From contig NZ_ACFY01000153.1 of NCBI RefSeq assembly GCF_000174195.1, forward strand, positions 1-34,278: a stretch of 34,278 bases of DNA, in the 5' to 3' direction. Below the pieces are notes generated by a model. It searched no databases, had not been told where the DNA came from, and saw only the letters and a program-made list of their open reading frames with translations. This DNA comes from Roseburia inulinivorans DSM 16841. Its GTDB lineage: Bacteria > Bacillota > Clostridia > Lachnospirales > Lachnospiraceae. Positions 1-9,297 of this stretch are shown here, one piece after another (within the stretch, counting starts at the first letter, position 1; every line of letters begins with the position of its first letter). A program made the position numbers and the translations under genes.

Positions 1-165
1 CTCATTTTGGCTTGTACTATTTATATTCTAGCACCAAAGTCATCTTTTTTCTTAAATCATATCAAAATCTTTTCTAGCTTGACATATCACCAAATTGCTT
101 TGTATAACAAATTTAAAATTTAAGCTGAGTTCATCAAAAATTGAGCTATTACATAATATAAAAAT

Positions 166-688
166 CTAAACTCCGCTTATATATATTTTTTTTACTATGT
201 CTTCCCAAATTCCTTCCTCTTCTAATAAATGCTCTATAATATCCCTAACAGCACCATTTCCACCATTAACATCACTAATATAATTTGCTATTTGTTTTAT
301 TTCCTTGCAACTATTTGCTGGACAAGCAACATAGCCAACCATATTCATCGCTTGTAAATCATTTAAGTCATCACCTATATAAGCTATACAATTTAAATTA
401 ATTTTCTTTTCAGCAGTAAATTTTTTAATAAAAGATGCTTTATCCTTTATATTTTGAAACAAATATTCAACATGCAATTCTTGCATCCTTCTCTCTGTGG
501 ACATACACTTTCTACCTGTCAATACCATAATTTGCACCCCCATCTCATGGAGTGCAAAAAAAACCGGCAGCATCTTTTGTACAAAATTTTTTTAGTTCAT
601 TTCCATTTTCGTCATAATAAATTCCTCCATCTGTCATCGTTCCATCTACATCAATAATAAAAAGTTGTATTTTATTCTTTTGTAACAT
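166..688 (-). CDS. kdsC: KdsC-like HAD phosphatase, frame broken in A8 run
   Basis: This looks like a 3-deoxy-octulosonate-8-phosphate phosphatase of the HAD superfamily, which removes phosphate from a Kdo-type sugar acid before CMP activation. Reading from an ATG at 688 gives motif I IIDVDGTMTDGGIYYDE, but the frame breaks in an A8 run at 556-563. One base fewer restores DAAGFFALHEMG, motif II LTGR, motif III GDDLNDLQAM and the KdsC-typical tail GGNGAVRD. The repaired protein is about 173 residues, the usual KdsC length. A G-rich stretch precedes the ATG. It is the last gene of the locus before the window edge and pairs with kdsB upstream. The same fold also occurs as the C-terminal domain of some acylneuraminate cytidylyltransferases, so the exact sugar (Kdo or another ulosonate) is inferred. 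The visible 3' fragment alone (166-573) lacks the catalytic Asp, so if the frameshift were real the gene would be dead. Confidence 0.82.
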
Positions 689-729
689 TTCCACTTTTCC
701 CCCTATTTTTCACACACATGTAATTGTTT

Positions 730-1545
730 TTATAATTTGTATAATAATTCTTTCTTGTTTTCTATTACTCTATATATTTCTTGATTTTCATGTGAGAATT
801 CAATGATATCAGGATGCCAATTTTCTTTAACAGCAAATATTTTTTTTCTCAATTCTTTTACAGCAATATTAATATCTTGATTCAAACCTAACAATATATC
901 CGGTCCATATTCCCACCATCTTAATTCTAATAATTGTTCAATTATATCATCGGAAAACCGTTTTCTTATCTCTCTCGCTGGTACACCTGCTACAACACTA
1001 TATGGTGCCACATTCTTTGTTACAATTGCACCTGTTCCTATAACAGCACCATCACCTATTGTTACTCCATCACTTATTGTTACTCCTTGTCCAATCCATA
1101 CATCATTTCCTATTATTATTCCTTTCTTCTTTCTTTCATTTTTTCTATAATATGCTATATTTGCTTCTATCCAATCTTTATAACAATCATTTTGAACAAA
1201 TGGAGCATACCAATTTTTTTTTGAATAACTTAATATATAACTGCTACTAGTAATTAACTCCAACGAGTGTTGCGGCAATCCAGCAATAAAATCAGAACTG
1301 ATTGAAACAAAACGTCCTATTTTTTCTACATTTCGTATATAAGAATTATTACAAAAATATGAAAATCCCCCCATCTCTCCCAAATGCACACTACTTCCGC
1401 TTCCCCATCTAACCGGTGTTTCCACTCTAAGCGTTTCAAATTTTATGTCTCCAACTGCATCTACAATAATATCATCTGTTCCTCTTATAATAAGACCATT
1501 TTTACCAGAATTTACTGGAAAAGTCATTCCTTTTGTAATTATCAT
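730..1545 (-). CDS. Hexapeptide-repeat O-acyltransferase (CatB/Vat-like), 271 aa
   Basis: This is a left-handed beta-helix acyltransferase, expected to transfer an acetyl or other acyl group from CoA to a sugar hydroxyl or amine in the cytoplasm. The repeat signature is clear in the stretch IIIGNDVWIGQGVTISDG and the following GDGAVIGTGAIVTKNV, with the typical CatB ending PYSVVAGVPAREIRKRF and then RWWEYG. A C-terminal extension of about 60 residues ends ELLYKL; its neighbour ends in a related tail after frame repair. A strong AGGAGG lies about 8 bases before the ATG at 1545. It sits between a paralogous acyltransferase and the kdsC-like gene, which points to decoration of the surface polysaccharide. 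The acyl donor and acceptor cannot be read from the sequence. Confidence 0.88.
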   Translation of the reverse strand: MIITKGMTFPVNSGKNGLIIRGTDDIIVDAVGDIKFETLRVETPVRWGSGSSVHLGEMGGFSYFCNNSYIRNVEKIGRFVSISSDFIAGLPQHSLELITSSSYILSYSKKNWYAPFVQNDCYKDWIEANIAYYRKNERKKKGIIIGNDVWIGQGVTISDGVTIGDGAVIGTGAIVTKNVAPYSVVAGVPAREIRKRFSDDIIEQLLELRWWEYGPDILLGLNQDINIAVKELRKKIFAVKENWHPDIIEFSHENQEIYRVIENKKELLYKL

Positions 1546-1642
1546 TACTACTTCCTCCTAATATACAAGTTACAGTGTTCCAAACGCCTAACTATAAAAA
1601 CATTTATTCTACAGAAGCAACTGTAATTTTTTGGAAATTAAG

Positions 1643-1694
1643 AAAATTCTCTTTTTGACATAATACATAGTTACATATCAAAAGGAGAATTTTT
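1643..1694. repeat. Imperfect 16-bp inverted repeat between acyltransferase genes
   Basis: The arms AAAATTCTCTTTTTGA (1643-1658) and TCAAAAGGAGAATTTT (1679-1694) pair over 16 bp with one mismatch around a 20-base loop. The repeat lies in a roughly 300-base gap (1546-1843) that shows no gene. It could be a weak terminator or an mRNA stabiliser between the two acyltransferase genes. There is no clean U-tract, so the function is open. Confidence 0.45.
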
Positions 1695-1843
1695 AACCAT
1701 TATCATATGCCAAGATGAAATACTACTGACTTCATACTATAACATCTTTTGAATAATACTTACCCACTAAAATTCCATAACTTAATCTTATCAGTACGCT
1801 CAATCAAATATATTAGACACCTCAATTCACATTATAAAAAACT

Positions 1844-2615
1844 TTAAATTTTATATAAAAGTAGATTTTCCTTTCCACATAAAGTAATTTCATTAACCGC
1901 ACTGTTAAACTCTAATCTTACCGGTGTAAATTTCTGTTTATCTTTTATATTCAATATTTCATCAAAAATCTGTAAAATATTATCGGTATTTTTTTTGGAT
2001 AAAATTCAAATTTTTTTCACTGTACTCCCACCACTTAATCTCTTGCATTTTTCTTATTATTTCTTCATCAAACCTTTTTCCTATAACCTTGGCTGGATTT
2101 CCTTCTACTATCGAATATGGTTCAACATTACCCTTTACAACAGTTCCCGGTAATATAATACAACCATCCCCTATTAAGGAGCCTTCCAAAACTATAACAT
2201 TATCACCTATCCAAACATCATTTCCAATCTCAATATCTTCTCGCAATTTTGTTTCAATTTTATTATTCTCGTCCATTTTTATTTTTAAAGCACACCAAGG
2301 AAGCTCACCTTTTTGGAAAACTACACTGTTTGAAAAGTATATATTATGTTCTACTGACGTCGCGCCTATATTACAAAATGCCCCTATTGTAGTATATCTT
2401 CCAATTTTTGCTGTTCTTTTAATAATTGAATTATTACCAACAGAAAAATAGGCACCAACATTCCTTGCCTCAATAACACATCCATCCCCCAAAAATGCTG
2501 GTACTTCCAAGCATACTTTTTTCATTCTACGTTTATGACCGATTATACACTCATTCAAAACCGTAATTAAATTCATATCATTAATTCTGAAAATGTGTTT
2601 CCTTGTAATTTGCAT
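1844..2615 (-). CDS. Second hexapeptide O-acyltransferase, 3' end frame broken in T8 run
   Basis: This is a second left-handed beta-helix acyltransferase, paralogous to the gene at 730-1545. Repeat motifs include EIGNDVWIGDNVIVLEGSLI and GDGCIILPGTVVKGN, then PYSIVEGNPAKVIGKRF and KWWEYS. The start is taken as the ATG at 2615, because GGAGG lies 5 bases upstream of it; the longer reading would begin at a TTG inside that ribosome binding site. The uninterrupted frame stops at 1980. Removing one base from the T8 run at 1989-1996 continues the protein for about 45 more residues to 1844, ending LLLYKI and matching the LLYKL end of its paralogue. I therefore give the repaired length, about 256 residues. 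It probably O-acylates the exported glycan. Confidence 0.85.
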
Positions 2616-2909
2616 TTTTTCCTCCAAGCATCTGAATAAATTGAATACTCTTTTGATTCAAAATCATGAATCTATAAAAAGTATCAAAAGTCAAAACATT
2701 CAAAAATCATCTTTATTGCCTAATTATATGTTGATTTCTATCAGAAATGCTTGTCAAGTTCTTGTCGTATTCGCGTTTCACGACATCTTATACACTTATT
2801 TCTGTAGAAATCATCATACAATATACACAAAAAATCATGAATTTAATTTCTATAATCCACAACGTCTAATAAATACTCTTGCGAAAAAACAGTAATAGTA
2901 TTCATCTTG
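2616..2909. other. Gene-free gap with two small palindromes
   Basis: I see no credible gene in this 294-base gap within the operon. It contains two related palindromes, ATTTCTATCAGAAAT (2734-2748) and ATTTCTGTAGAAAT (2798-2811), and between them a short hairpin with TGTCGT/ACGACA arms. They could be operator sites or the remains of a lost gene. No good promoter spacing was found. Confidence 0.35.
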
Positions 2910-3645
2910 TTAATTACCAGTTTTTAGTATCAGTTTTCTTACCTCTTCTAAATCCTGTTCTGTATCCACAGATAAAGACTCACAATTTTCTACACAAATA
3001 AACTTTAATTTTTTTCCATAGTCAATAAATCGCATCGTATCAATTCCTTCAATCTTTTCAAATCTTCCAGGGACAGAATTTGCATAAAAAATCTAACATT
3101 TTTTTGTTATAACCAATTATCCCCACATGTTTGTAATAATCAAAATTTATACTCTTAAACGGATATGGTATAGGTGTTCGTGACATATACAAAGCATTCA
3201 TTTCATTGTCAAATGTTACCTTTATATTGGATGGATCTAGTGCCAATGCTGGATTATGTATTTTTGTTATAATGTTAGTTCCAAATTCAATATCTTGTGG
3301 TACGCTTTCTGGAATAGCTGCTTGGATAGCTCCTGTATCTATTAATGGTTCATCCCCATTAATTTGTAAATAAAAATCTGCCTTAACAGTATTCGAAACT
3401 TCTTGTAGTCTATTGGCAGCAGTTTGATGTGTGCTTTTCGTCATAACATTTTTAATTCCATAATCATCACAAATATCCTTTATTCTAGCATCATCTGTTG
3501 CAACAAAGACATCATCTACACGTTGTATATTTTTTAACCGCTTATGAACCCACCATATCATTGGTTTATCTCCTATTATTTTCAATGGCTTTCCTGGCAA
3601 TCTAGTAGATCCATATCTTGCTGGAATAATAGCAACTACATGCAT
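2910..3645 (-). CDS. kdsB: CMP-Kdo synthetase (3-deoxy-manno-octulosonate cytidylyltransferase), frame broken in A6 run
   Basis: KdsB activates Kdo-type ulosonic acids with CTP to give CMP-Kdo. The N-terminus IIPARYGSTRLPGKPL is the family signature, and it differs from the NeuA signature of sialic acid cytidylyltransferases. LQINGDEPLID is the Mg/nucleotide-binding loop near residue 95, and RTPIPYP follows near residue 157. The frame breaks at an A6 run (3086-3091); one base fewer restores YANSVPGRFEKIEGIDTMRF and an ending SLSVDTEQDLEEVRKLIL, giving about 244 residues, the standard KdsB length. The ribosome binding site GGGGAGGAAG lies inside the end of the upstream GT52-like gene, so translation of the two is probably coupled. 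Kdo is typical of diderm LPS, so its presence in a monoderm-looking genome is notable. Confidence 0.9.
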
Positions 3646-3647
3646 AT

Positions 3648-5231
3648 TTATTCTTCCTCCCCATTTTTCAATCGTTGTATTTCCTCTGTCAGTTCTTTTT
3701 CTCTTTGAATATAATCAAGTAATCTTCTTTCTGTTGCCTCTAACAATCCTTTTAATCTTTTAATTTCGAGTTCATGTTCCTGAGGCGTTTTAGCATTAAG
3801 TACTGCCCCCATATTTTTTAATTTCTTACTCATTTCAAATGTTTCTGTCATACAAATCCACCTTTCTTCACTACTTTTCATCCACACTATATCTTCAGTA
3901 TCTTCTAATCCATTATCTGACTCCACATATTTCGTAATATTTATCTGCCACGGATACATTTCAAGGAACCTACTTCTATCTATCTCATCATACATTGTAA
4001 ACATTTTTTTCGAATTTAAATAAATCACAGTATTATATTCTTCTTCAAATTTCTTTAATTGATTTAAACTATAATCAGTTTCAAAATCATCAATCAATAA
4101 AATATCTGAGAATTTACTTTCATTAAATTGTCTACAATGTAACTCGATATCATGTTTACCTACTGCACTCAGCATATTTTTCATCTGTACTATATTTATT
4201 CCATAGAAATCTACCTTTACTTCATTCATGATTTTTAATAATATAGCTATTATATAATAAATATGGTCAAATTTAAATGTCTTTTCGTATAATGCATTAA
4301 ATTCTAAGCATTCCTTAAATTGATCTCGAATCAAATTAATTCCTGTAGAAGATATTGTCACTACTTTTCTTGGCATATTTGAAAACACAAATGGTAATAA
4401 TTCTGCTGGAAAAACCGATTTAACAATATTAATATTGTCAAATAATTTTTCATAATACATAATATCATCTGGATGTAATTTCATAACTATTTCATCATTT
4501 TGTGACAAATAAAAATCAAACAATGACTGATAAATTCGTATATGCTCCTCAAAAGATAGTTGACCCAGATTTGAAAACTGCTGGGTTAATAACAAAACAC
4601 TATTTTTTTTCACTTCAATTTTATCATAAATCCCAAAAAAGCTAAGTAATCGTTCTTTTTTTTCTGTCGACAATTTCTTAAATCCCTCAACAACATCATA
4701 ATTCTTTTCTTTTTGGTCTTGAAAATCTGCTAATTGTGACTTTACATTGCACCATTTTTCGACAATTAAATCGGACGTATGATTATATAATCCATATTTA
4801 TTTATAATTTGATATCTATCAGAATTTGATTTTTTTGTTATGTCAGCTAAAATCCAAGGTCTACTTAAAGCTCCACTTCCATCCTCAAACATCGAAAATT
4901 TTATATTGTTTTTTATTAGATATACACCTAAATAAGTATGGATACCAGCAATATAAATTTTATCAACTTCTGACAGTTCAAATGGCAAAAGCTCTTTTAA
5001 ACGATTTTGTACAGTAACTACAATCTGTTCCTCTGTTCCACTAATATTTCCAAATTCAAATAAGTAAACTTTATCAAAGAAACCATATGTTTCAATTTGT
5101 TTATAATTGCTATACTTTTCAACAATATATGTTCCTAATATTAGTACCGCTTCCTCACCCAAATGATATTCTTCCTTATGTTCTATACATTCTAATATTT
5201 GATATGCCGATAATGCCTGATATACTACCAT
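3648..5231 (-). CDS. GT52-like CMP-sugar transferase (sialyl/polysialyltransferase family), 527 aa
   Basis: This is a predicted cytoplasmic GT-B glycosyltransferase using a CMP-activated acidic sugar. It carries the three motif types known from bacterial sialyl- and Kdo-transferases of the GT38/GT52 kind: an acidic-acidic-Gly motif FEDGSG (residues 115-120), an HP motif KLHPDD (251-256) and a serine motif ISSTG (293-297). The last ~45 residues are a charged coiled coil rich in Leu and Glu. An AGGAGG lies directly before the ATG. It sits immediately upstream of kdsB, so CMP-Kdo or a related CMP-ulosonate is the natural donor. The acceptor and the choice of sugar are inferred from context only; it could be a true sialyltransferase if the sugar is a nonulosonate. 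Confidence 0.75.
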   Translation of the reverse strand: MVVYQALSAYQILECIEHKEEYHLGEEAVLILGTYIVEKYSNYKQIETYGFFDKVYLFEFGNISGTEEQIVVTVQNRLKELLPFELSEVDKIYIAGIHTYLGVYLIKNNIKFSMFEDGSGALSRPWILADITKKSNSDRYQIINKYGLYNHTSDLIVEKWCNVKSQLADFQDQKEKNYDVVEGFKKLSTEKKERLLSFFGIYDKIEVKKNSVLLLTQQFSNLGQLSFEEHIRIYQSLFDFYLSQNDEIVMKLHPDDIMYYEKLFDNINIVKSVFPAELLPFVFSNMPRKVVTISSTGINLIRDQFKECLEFNALYEKTFKFDHIYYIIAILLKIMNEVKVDFYGINIVQMKNMLSAVGKHDIELHCRQFNESKFSDILLIDDFETDYSLNQLKKFEEEYNTVIYLNSKKMFTMYDEIDRSRFLEMYPWQINITKYVESDNGLEDTEDIVWMKSSEERWICMTETFEMSKKLKNMGAVLNAKTPQEHELEIKRLKGLLEATERRLLDYIQREKELTEEIQRLKNGEEE

Positions 5232-5239
5232 TTTTCCTC

Positions 5240-7656
5240 CTATAGTCCTGCCTTTTCAATTACTTCACCAACAGTTTCCATTATTGCTTTTTCCTGTGTA
5301 GCACACAAATCTCTTCCAAACACAAAGTCAGAAAACCATTTTTTTGATATATGATAAATCGCTTACCATCAATCTAAATGGCATGTATGCATCATGTCCA
5401 GATATATTATACATGTATGGATATTTTTCAAATGTATGTTTATATATTTTTGCAAAATCAATAATTCCTGCATGTATTTGTTTATCATACTGATAGTTTT
5501 CAATTTCTGGAATATCAAAAAGAAATTTGTCTTCTTCAAATCCCAGAAATGTAGGTGTAGCTGACTGTGTCATAATTTCAAAGAAAAATGAATTAAGTTT
5601 ATTATTGGTTTCTTGATGAAAAATCATGTAAAAATTTGTTATACATATTGGAAAAAAATGTATGTATCTACTTGAGAATCCTGCATCATTCCCGCCATAT
5701 AGGTATCATTTACATTTCTTGTTGCTGCCAATAAACATTTTACTTTGCAATCAAATTTAAATTCTTTTTCAACTAAATACTTTATCTGTAACACATTATT
5801 ACCTGACCATCCTACATCTACTACTGCAACTTCTTTATCATTTCCAATAACTGTTTTTATATACTCTTTAACACTATTTTTATCATTTTCATAGCATTGG
5901 CATATTTCATCCCAATGTTCAATCATTAACCGTTCGATTACCTTTTCATTATCAGGCGTTAAATATTCTTCCTCATTAATTCGATACTCTGGCAGATACT
6001 GAAGTAATAATCCTATTCCTATTCTTTCAAATAATGTCGTTATTTTAGACTTGTAAATTGCATTAGCCTTATGATGAACTAACTGTAATAAAAACGGATG
6101 TCTATTTTTCTCTACAATTGTTTTTGCCACTGGTACTCTTGACCACAATACATATTCTGTTTTAATATCATCGTAGCATAAATCAAATACCTTTTGATAT
6201 ATGTCACCTTCGCGTGCTAAAAATAAGACTTTTTTTATCCCTTGTTCCATCAAAATTTTATGTATCCATTGACAAAAACCGAATACATATAATCCTGCAT
6301 AAGTAAATCCCATTTCATAATATGGCGTATATTCTTTCGTACCATTATGTAAATGTGCATTCACAATACCCTTATATGCTGATCCAACTAAATAAGACAT
6401 ATTTTCAGCTCTATACTTATTTCCTTTTTTGTTCACGTTTGGATAATATACATTTGCAATTCCAGCCTTTTCCGCCATCTGTATATCACTTATTTCATTA
6501 TCTCCAATATGAACTAAATTATCGTATTTTTCTTTTAATAATCCATATAATCCACCATTACGTTTTGTACAATTATAATCACAAGAAACTATAACATCCT
6601 CATATCCAAAATATCCACATTTGTTTAATAATTGTTCCATCATCTCTTTCGGATAATACATGTCGGAGCATATCACTATTTTTTTACCTTGATATTTTAC
6701 CAATTCATACACCCGCTGCATATAAGGATTTGCGTAACATAAATCCTGTTCTACCTGAAATTCTGTTTTTATTCCTATACTCATAGGAACTCCCGTTTCA
6801 TTTTCGATAATTTTATAGATATCATATATTGTGACTTCAGAATTTCCTCGAGTCATTTTTGCATATTCTCTTGCTTTATTTTCCGCCTTAATCCGAAGCT
6901 CGCAAAAATCCATGATATCTAATTTATGACCTACTAAAATAAATAAATCATAAGGTTTGGCAAATGGTCTTAAAATCAACGTGTCAAATATATCAAATGA
7001 AACCACATCATACTTCATTAATCCCTTTGCCATATTCATTGCTGACATTATTGGTTTATCAACCGATTCTGCTGTATTTACACATATTGTCTTTGTGCCA
7101 AAGATTTCTTCATATGCATTTAATTTTCTAGTCTTTATATCTGTTATAGATAGATTGTCTTTATAATTTTTTCCATTATAACTATACTTTATTTTTATAA
7201 AATATCTCGTATCACATTCTAATTTTTCGATTCTGCATGACGCATCTGTTACTTTGGATGTAAACTTGTATTTTACTTTATCTGTAGAATAATAAACATT
7301 ATAGCAGAACACATCTTTTAACGGCTCCCACTTTAGTTCTATATATGTTCCACCATTAATTATTTTTGTGATTTTCAACTCCGGAGCATGCTCAATTGTT
7401 TTAACAGATAAATTTTCCTTTTTTTCAATTATTGGAATACTGTTATGTTCTGTTCCATTATCCATGTCCCAATATAATAACGGTTCCTTTTTTTTACAAC
7501 CCGGTAATGCCAATTTAATTTCCAAAGAATTTTCCAATGTTTAAATCTATTTTCATAATGTTCTATTATATGCTCCTGAACATATCTTTCATATTCCTTC
7601 TGCACATTTTTATCTTTTCTAACGAGTGTATCATATATTTCTTTCTTTATTTTCAT
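5240..7656 (-). CDS. Fn3-HAD-COG5610 multidomain protein, three homopolymer frame breaks
   Basis: This is a large cytoplasmic protein (about 805 residues when repaired) with no signal peptide. The order is a helical N-terminus starting MKIKKEIYDTL; a fibronectin-III-like domain (motifs IELKWEPL and YNVYYSTD); a HAD domain with motif I VSFDIFDTLILRP, then VICSDMYYP and motif III IGDNEISDIQMAEKAG; and a C-terminal domain with VLFLAREGD, YVLWSR, VAVVDVGWSG and a tail YPYMYNISGHDAY. The HAD plus C-terminal layout matches COG5610, predicted hydrolases found in capsule loci; their reaction is not established. Breaks lie at T8 7488-7495, A7 5652-5658 and T7 5339-5345, and repair at each restores homology to the paralogue at 9298-11506. 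AGAGGAG precedes the start. It probably acts in synthesis or modification of the exported polymer. Confidence 0.75.
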
Positions 7657-7676
7657 TTCACTTCTCCTCTTTGCTT

Positions 7677-9250
7677 TTATTTTTCATTACACTTATAAAA
7701 CGATTGATACGCCGATTCTGTAATAAATTCAATTTGAATCGGTAATTTATTGAATGCTTTCCCAACAGTTTGGTTAAACGCACTATCATGTTTTGCTTTA
7801 CTTTTCATTGTTGTATCAAAATAGTTCTCCCGATTTGCTTTATATCCATCTGCACCTGCTAATCCTACTTCTTTAACTCCTAATTGTGATAACAAATTAA
7901 GTAATAAAATTAAACTATTGCACCCCTGTTGAAATCCTCCTGAAATATCATTGTGATTGATTGTGTAATCTATTTTGTCGTCGTTTAAATTTGATGTTCC
8001 AATAACTTCATATCCTTCTTTATGATTGATTCTTTGTATTCTTCGTGCATTACTAAAAAAGGCATAATCACATTTATTATCCAAAACGAAATTAACGCTA
8101 ATAACTATTGCATTCTTCTCATTTATATAATTTTCTATTTTTTTCTTCTCCCTTTCGACAGATTTTCCTGGTGCAATAACAACCACATTTTTGTTTTGTA
8201 ATTTTTCTTTTAAATTCATCCTAGCTTGAGCATCATCAATAATATTATTGATATACTGTTTATATAGTTCTTCAGCATAATTTGCATCAAATACCGTAGT
8301 TTTTTCTTTATCTATTCTTGCAAGAATATGATTAATATCTCTATTCGTCAAATCCCCCTTGTCAATATAGTATTCGGCATAATTTCTGTGCAAATTGTAT
8401 TTTGCAGATAAAAAATACGCTGGTGTATATCCCCACTCTTTTTTCTCTTTTATTGGCTGAATGTAGTCTTGAATAGCATCCATCAAAAAATCTATATTAT
8501 ATCTATTATCTACATATTCATTAACATAATCTGCAATTAATTCAATAGGAAGATTTCCCGGTATTCTTCCCATCCCCAGCAAACTTCCATCAACAGTTAT
8601 TGGTCTATTCAGATGACAATCTACGAATCTTTGTGCCAAGCTAAAACTCAAAGCCATATTCTCATGTAAATGTAAACCGACCCTTATATCTTTAGACAAA
8701 TTATTATCTACGAGACTCACTATTCTATCTAAATCTCTTCTTTTCATACTTCCAAAGGTATCTACAATTGAAAACTGATACGGATGTATTCTTTCAACTT
8801 CTTCTAAAATATGAAGCAACTGTTCGTCAGAATATCCCATTACATTAATAGGATTAATACTAAGCAAGTATCCCAAATCTTTTACTTGTTTTGCAAATTC
8901 CATTCCCTCCTCTATATCATAATCGTGTGCTGTAATTCTTATCATATCAATCCCCAGTTTATCCCTACAAGCTAATTTTTTAATATCATAATTACTACGC
9001 ATTGCCATTGCAGAAAAAATTGTATTCTTCCTATCCTCAGGTAGTAGCATTTTTAATTCCTCAATTTTGTTGCATACAGTAATATTTTTATTATATACTT
9101 CAATGTCTCTCAAAAATCCTACTTCTACAACATCTATATTGGCCTTAACAAGCATGCTGATTATGTCTTTTGCTTTTTATATCCCCAGTTCCAATCATTT
9201 ATATATCCTCCGTCTCTTAAGGTACAATCTAATAACATTAAATTTTCCAT
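7677..9250 (-). CDS. DRE-TIM aldolase (HMGL-like) fused to DUF115-like domain
   Basis: The N-terminal half is a DRE-TIM metallolyase of the 4-hydroxy-2-oxovalerate aldolase / HMG-CoA lyase type. The start ATG at 9250 gives MLLDCTLRDGGY with the metal-binding Asp13. Missing one A in the T5 run (9174-9178 on the plus strand) breaks the frame after GYK; repair joins it to the long ORF. The metal histidines sit in GLHLHENMALSF (about 194 and 196), followed by GMGRIPGN. From about residue 354 a second domain begins NVVVIAPGKSV, resembling the DUF115/MAF-type nucleotide-sugar domain (AGxGPSL-like start), to residue 524. Such aldolases condense or cleave pyruvate with an aldehyde. Between two COG5610 genes and near kdsB/kdsC, a role in making or altering an ulosonic acid is plausible but is inference. 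Confidence 0.75.
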
Positions 9251-9297
9251 CTCTGTATATTCCTTTCAATTGCAATATTATGTGTTTCATATGAATT

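Noticed and set aside
2723..2757. TTGACA ... TATAAT on the minus strand in the kdsB-acyltransferase gap
   Set aside because: The spacing is 23 bases, too long for a sigma-A promoter.
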